64,000 bases of DNA from Takakia lepidozioides (taxonomy: Eukaryota > Streptophyta > Takakiopsida > Takakiales > Takakiaceae), in assembly GCA_030704615.1 (NCBI GenBank), contig CM060733.1, positions 71,052,001 through 71,116,000 of the forward strand. The letters are read 5' to 3'. The translations under genes were made by a program, and so were the position numbers. Shown here piece after piece: positions 58,431 through 64,000 of the stretch (position 1 is the stretch's first letter; the number at the start of each line of letters is the position of its first letter). The notes beneath the pieces are model-generated. The model ran no database searches and was not told the origin of the DNA. It was given only the letters and a program-made list of their open reading frames with translations.

Positions 58431-58670
58431 AAGCCAAGTGCACCCCACGCCATGGGGAATCCACACTACGGCGCCATAGCTAGGCGCGGTGAGGCTCAAC
58501 TCGAGAAAGATGAGCCTCCCGCGCTTGCCGTGAAGATAACCACTCCAAGGCCTAAATCTGCCTTGACCCTTGGATTGACACTTGGGCCAATCCCAAATGT
58601 CAATATGTAAAAGCTAGCTATTTCCTAGCTAGTTTCACACTAGTGGTAAAATAACTTGACAACGCCAATG
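58430..58670 (-). repeat. LTR-like block related to the one beside copy A
   Basis: This block shares ordered segments with 27437-27690: 'caccccacgccatgggg', 'gtgaggctcaactcgaga', 'ttgagcc/atgagcct', 'cacttgggccaatcc' (compare 'cacttggccaggtcc') and 'agctagtttcacacta'. It is on the same strand as Ty3 copies A and C. It could be the 5' LTR of copy C, but nearly 3 kb of repeats separates it from the Gag start. Confidence 0.5.
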
Positions 58671-59100
58671 CCAAAATCTGCAAATGTGAGGATGAAAAAT
58701 GAGAATGAAATTCCATTGACACTTGCAGCTACAGCAGATTCAACCTTGCATTTCTCCTGGTAACATCACTTCCCTTATGGTTTTGATGGTTTACGTGCAT
58801 AGGGCCACGATATTCTCATGGCCACCATGCTTAATGGAGTAGCCATGATGGATAGAGCATTGCTGTTAATTGCTAGCAATAAAAGCGCCCCCAACCCCAG
58901 ACATCATAGCATCTTGCAGCTGTTGAGATCATGCAGTTGAAACACATGATCATCTTGCAAAACAAGATTGATCTCATTCAAGAAAGTATTGCAATTAACC
59001 AGCACGAAGCCATCCAAAAGTTTATTTAGGTATTGATACACCTCAGGCCACAGTATGATATTTACAATGGTGGGAGAGGTCCACATTCTCAGTAGATTAT

Positions 59101-59340
59101 ATTACAAGAAAATTGCGATGTTACTACTAGCACTTACGCCTATATGGCAGTCGTATCTCCAATATATGACTACGTTACTGCATAGTTGCCAAAACCAAGT
59201 TGCATATCCCATATAGTCGTAAGTGCATGATAGTTGCGTAATCCTACACACAACTATACGGCTGTCATCATATAAGGCTAAATATCAGTCTCCTATGGCA
59301 CAACCGTGTCTCCAACGTGACACCAGCGTGTCGCCCGCGT
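59101..59340 (+). mobile_element. possible CACTA-type terminus
   Basis: The sequence ATTACAAGAAAATTGCGATG (59102-59121) resembles the plant CACTA terminal repeat CACTACAAGAAAA with its first bases changed. It is followed by short inverted repeats ('gcacttacgcctatatgg' and its near reverse complement around 59207-59228), as in subterminal regions. No partner end was found. Confidence 0.3.
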
Positions 59341-59584
59341 GGCGTTTCCTATAGACATATATACAATTGAGAAACAGGGTTTTACGACTGATTTTCATGA
59401 TTAAAAAAATTTGAAATTCAAATTCAAATTCAAATTTCAAATTTTGACGGTTCAAAATTTTAAAATTCAAAAACTTGAAATGTGCGTTGACTGTTGACCG
59501 TTGACGATTGACCCCACACCATCCCACACATTATTAGACAATATAAGACCTCCGCATTTTAGCATCACTAAATCACTATACATT

Positions 59585-60390
59585 AACCCTTAAGTTCCCA
59601 AGCGACCTGAATCGGGTCACTTTGAATTTGCAGTTCGAACAAATTTTTGCAGATCTAATCTGATGGGGCCCACTCCTGAAGCTTTAATGACAAGGGATTT
59701 GTCTCGAGTATGATGCAAAAAACAAAATTAAAAAAAAAAATCAAAAGCTACGACCTGCTAAAAATACCTTATATCTCTCATTTACGTTTTGGGGCCTGAA
59801 AAGGGCTTGTTGACCGCTGACGTGGCAGGTAAACAAGCCCAAAACAGATTGCACTCCAAAGGCCATTTTTGGCAGAAAATTAGCAATTTTGGAAAAAGCA
59901 CTTCACCTTGTGGTGTGTGAGCATTACATACACACATCCACCATTGGCTTTTAAAAAAATTGTAGAAAAAAAAGTACTTCATTTGGAGGCACATTTTCTT
60001 CTTGTCAATTTTGAGATTTCAACCCCCATGTAATTGCATGCATAGCAACCATAGGTGAAAAAATCAGTTGGACTTGCAATTTAGTGGGGTCATAGCCACT
60101 CCACTATTGATTTGGAAATGGTGGGTCTTGGGGCAAGCAAAATTGGATAAAGCTAGGTTTTGATTTGATCAAACCAATTTTTTTCTCACTTTTTCTTCGG
60201 GACCTGATATTGTGGTCCGAGCCAACGCTATAATCTCACAATTTCCACAGTGGACTTGGCTCATTTTTTGGTATGTCATGCATAAATGAGCTAGGCCCAT
60301 TGCTATAAGGCTGGAATCTCTGGATGATTTTTGATAGGTTTCTAGGGGCAATGGTAAAAAGTAAAAAAAAAGCTTGGGAATTTAAGGGTT
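59585..60390. mobile_element. MITE with about 19-base terminal inverted repeats
   Basis: The left end ACCCTTAAGTTCCCAAGC (from 59585) and right end GCTTGGGAATTTAAGGGT (to 60390) are inverted repeats with one mismatch. Both are flanked by TA, as expected for a Tc1/mariner-type duplication. The interior (about 770 bases) is A/T-rich and non-coding, so this is a non-autonomous element. Confidence 0.7.
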
Positions 60391-60842
60391 AACCAACACA
60401 CCTATTACATATATGTACACCATATAAACGGTTTGATTGTATATAACCATAACAAATCTTGAAATATAAAGCTTTTGACACGTCTAATCGCTAATCAAGC
60501 TGAACGATCATCCCATCCAACTGTCTGAATCATATCAGATAACAAAGCAGAAATTATATGCCCCTTCATTCTCCTCTATGTATAAAATTTCGAATACATT
60601 TCAAATTAAACTGTTTATATGTTAATATATTTGTATAACTTACATCTTGTACATACGAATGATAATTTGAAAAATGATAATATTTATTTTTAATTTTATG
60701 TTAGTTTATGGACAAATAAATTTTACATTTATAGATATTGGAAAAACTGTTCTTTTCTCTTAACCCGGTCATTTGCCATCTTCAAATGTTCCAAGGATTG
60801 CCCTTCTCATGTTTTACCAGTCTCTCCCCTCTCTTTCTGCAG

Positions 60843-60923
60843 GAGCACTTGAGGCACACATCGTGTAAGAAGGAAGTTGAGAACTTGAGGGCGATAAGAA
60901 AGAATCAGACTGTTGTCATCTGA
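60843..60923 (+). other. possible terminal exon of an unknown gene
   Basis: After a pyrimidine-rich acceptor (CTTTCTGCAG) there are 26 codons (EHLRHTSCKKEVENLRAIRK, then NQTVVI) and a TGA. It looks like a genuine last exon: clean acceptor, charged helical peptide, stop. I do not recognise the protein and could not identify upstream exons with confidence. Confidence 0.3.
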
Positions 60924-61099
60924 TCTATTGCTCTTGTTTTCTTACACTTTTACTGTGGGAAGAAAACAAATAAGAGAGCTAGCAAGCAGTATAGGATTTG
61001 ATATGGGCATCTTGAGATTTTGTCAAATTTCTACCATGTTAAAATCTCCAGCCATAATTCAATGATCTATTTGAGGTGACCACATTACAAGTACTGTTT

Positions 61100-63900
61100 A
61101 CCTGTCAAATCTTACCTGCTGCGAGACGTCTCTGGCAAAACAAGAGATGGAGAATCACATATCATCACTGCCACCTGGTTTCATCACCTTCCTGGTCTTC
61201 TTCTTCATCATTTGGTGCGAGGATGGAATCACAATCACACACATAAATTCACACACATTGTAACTACACAAGTAATCTAGCAACATGATTTGCAAACCTT
61301 CAGCCACACCTATCCTGCATGGGCTGATGGAAGGACTAAATTGTAACCACTACCAGTATGACCGTGCTCAAACTGCAGCTCAAAACACAACATGAACTTA
61401 CCAAGCTTGTCAATGGAGTGCATCCTACCTCAAAAAAACCGGTTCTACTGTTATCTGATCTTGGGCGGAGCTCACAGGCATCCTTCAGTGACATTCGCTT
61501 ATGTACATTACTGCCATGATGAGAGATAATCAAATAAAGAATTTAACAGAATTCCAGTGAACCAGAGCACCAAGAAATTGCTCTCTGAGCTCTCCAAGTT
61601 GGATCCCTACAAATCCACAAATTGCTCCAAATAAACCCAGGCTGCATATCTGAAGCAGTAAGTGAGACTGCTTACTGGGACTGCACTTGAGTCTTGGTCA
61701 CACTTCATACTCTGACAACTAGGTACCCGCAGGGTGATCTCACGCCTCTTATACTTCACATTTACATTCCACATATAACCTCCTACCCACATCTACAACT
61801 TGAATAACCTCCCCACCCTGTACTTGTGTCTGGCTTGCAGGAGACTAACCCTCCCAGAGTCGAATGCAGGCTTTCCACCAGAATTGCGAAATCTCTGTCC
61901 AGAAGCACACAGCCAACAACATCCCTCTTGCTGCTTGCTGGAATGCAAGTATACATTTACAGGGCTTGTTATACGAACCTATGGATCTGCCATGGTCACT
62001 TAGATAGCCTGTTCCTCACTTCTCTCAGACAGACGCCTGTCAAATGCTCCATGGGTTGTGTTATGGAGCCTGTCAAATGCCTCTACAGGAATTTGGATGG
62101 GCAAGAAGGCATAATCTCAAGCTGGGGGGGGGGAGAACCAGCTGAGAAAGCTGTAAAACTATGCAGGTGAAACTATGCAGGAAAACTTTCCAAAAATTTC
62201 AACAGTCACCAGAATCTGAATGGGTAACAGTATAAGAAGCTGCTGGCAACTACAAGGGACACCCAAAACACACAAAGAATTCCTTGTTCTACTGCAGATT
62301 CATGTTGAAGATATGTCATATCCAGTTGTACCTGATAGGATGTCTGACAGTCATCCTCCCCCAATCCCTCAAAGCCAACTTTCACAAGGCATAAAGAGAA
62401 AAATACTCACAGGGGGTGTGCAGTCTCAGCTAACTACCTTTCATGGTAGCACTTGTAACTTACTCAGCTTATGTGGTTGTTAGCCTGCTCCAACATTCGT
62501 TCTCAAAGCAAGCTGTCAATGCAGACTGCAGCTAGGCCGAGAGTATGTGTTTGTTAGCTTTTGAAAATATGAAATACTCTACTAAACTACCATCAAGGTT
62601 CAAAGGATTGGTCAATAAGACTCCAGTTTAATGGTACTGGAAAGCCCTGCCAACTTCCACCCAAAGTAACAAACAGATTAGTACTGGCCATATGCAGAAC
62701 AAAATGGCAATGATGCACTCTGGAAGCAAATGTTATATGGTGCTTACTACAGGCACGTCCTTTTACCTATACATGAAGCTTAAGTAAAGCTCTTCTCCAT
62801 GTTGAACACGGTTATCAAATATGTGCACTCTAGAGCACTACGCTAGAAAAAGATGTGATAAAAAGGCATCAAAACTGTTACAAATGAAATATACTAAGCA
62901 TGCGGCATAACATAATGAAGGTTGCAATTACAAGAAAAATAACCCCCCCCCCCCCCCCCCCCTCACCCCACACCAAAAAGAAAGGAAAAAACAAACGAAC
63001 AGAGGAAGTCATCAACCACCCAAAATGTGTGGATGCTGCTGCACTACAAGGAACACTGCCTGATGCAAGTCTGCAGAGAGCACGCAAACTACACTCACAC
63101 ACTGCCTATAGTCTTACACCCTCAACACTCTTTGCTTAAATGCCAAAGTCTGCCCGGATGCTTTCAATAACTTAGCAAGCAAGGATGCATCCATCGTGCA
63201 TGAGCTCATGCTTGTGATGTGACATACAAATGCCGAATGCCGTCTTCAAAGTATGCCATGCTTCTGCCTGAAGGAGTGCCCCTTTCTCTCTCTCATCTCT
63301 CTGAATGATGCCGATGCATATACCTTCAAGGTGGGCTCCTCACCAACCTTTGCCTCCATGCTTGAATCCCCTCCCAAGAATGCGTATGATGAGTTGATTT
63401 GCACGATTAATGCATGATATGTGGGAAAATTCATGAGATAGGAATGCTGATGCTGCTGATGGTGTGGATGCAGTCTTATGATGCCGATGATGCCATGCTT
63501 CCCTGCTTCTAGTAAGAGCTTTAAAGATGGAAAAATACATCACTTTTCTTATCTGCGACCAAACAACTCCTTCCAAGCGGCAGAGACCCCCTTCACGCAG
63601 CTTGCTGGTTACCAAGAGCAGAGGGAGCTGGAGGCAATCCATGATCTGAACCTCCATTCACATCCAGATCCGAAACAGCCACTCCTGTGGCATGATGCCC
63701 AGATCCTGTTCCTTCTCTCTTCCGTCCATATGGATTTTTGGAATACTTGCTCACAGGTTAAGGCAAAATTGAATAAAATGGATTCCTTAAGATACATGAC
63801 ATTAGTGAAAGATGAAAAAGAAATGAAGCTAAACAAACCTTCAATTTCAAAAGGCTTGTGTGTGAGGATATTGTATTCTCATTCCACCCCTGTCTGAAGT
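61100..63900 (-). other. region with exon-like pieces of unknown gene(s)
   Basis: On the - strand several short stretches look exon-like: about 61230-61150 (ILAPNDEEEDQEGDETRWQ then stop), 61520-61430 (GSNVHKRMSLKDACELRPRS), 61760-61680 (REITLRVPSCQSMKCDQDSS) and 63360-63246 (MEAKVGEEPTLKVYASASFR). They may belong to one gene whose 3' end is near 61150, but the joins cannot be proved and no domain is recognised. Confidence 0.25.
62942..62962. repeat. homopolymer run of about 20 C
   Basis: There is an unbroken run of C on the + strand, followed by a CACCCCACACC stretch. It is probably a poly(G/C) microsatellite; its length may be unreliable in the assembly. Confidence 0.8.
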
Positions 63901-64000
63901 CGTAAGAACAGCCCCTTGCAAATTTGAGTGAACTGCCATAGCACTGTTTACATCCTGCATATATACATTTCCCCTTCTCTTACTTCCAAGTTACTACCAC

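Overview
This is nuclear DNA of a land plant, most likely a seed-free one. A homosporous fern fits best, but a moss or lycophyte cannot be excluded from sequence alone. The host genes are split by GT-AG introns, the host proteins are plant types (uS12 with a telo-box promoter, a plant NFXL2-like protein, an ACS10/12-like aminotransferase), PLS-class PPR sequence has proliferated, and Ty3, L1 and CACTA-like debris is dense.

Left part (1-26 kb): a decayed CACTA-type transposon (about 1.0-2.8 kb) and an unrecognised GC-rich ORF precede three genes on the + strand whose splice structure I could read end to end. They are ribosomal protein S23/uS12 (4 exons, 142 aa), an NFXL2-like zinc-finger protein (15 exons, 986 aa, hydrophobic C-terminal segment) and an ACS10/12-like PLP aminotransferase (4 exons, 483 aa). 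Introns of the last two carry 5'-truncated copies of one non-LTR retrotransposon whose copies sit between CT-rich microsatellites.

Middle part (27-42 kb): two copies of one Ty3/gypsy-type family stand head to head (A on -, B on +) around a 2 kb spacer and form a very large imperfect inverted repeat. The family encodes, in order, Gag with zinc knuckles, aspartic protease, a C5-cytosine DNA methyltransferase-like domain, reverse transcriptase, RNase H, integrase and a C-terminal PHD finger. A third copy (C, 52.8-55.6 kb, - strand) supplies the Gag N-terminus. All copies are truncated or frameshifted. This methyltransferase-plus-PHD retroelement is the most interesting thing in the window.

Right part (42.6-52.8 kb): a scrapyard of PPR fragments in both orientations (including a DYW C-terminus and a perfect head-to-head palindrome), an OTU-protease-like fragment, an internally deleted and inverted L1 LINE, an OSB-like (organellar ssDNA-binding) gene with duplicated PDF-motif exons interleaved with PPR repeats, and three exons of a SEN1-like helicase that lacks its helicase core.

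End (55.7-64 kb): a 1.2 kb minisatellite, a degenerate repeat region, an LTR-like block related to the one beside copy A, a possible CACTA terminus, an 0.8 kb MITE with clear terminal inverted repeats, and a 3.6 kb stretch with a few exon-like pieces of unrecognised genes. I saw no tRNA, rRNA or CRISPR.
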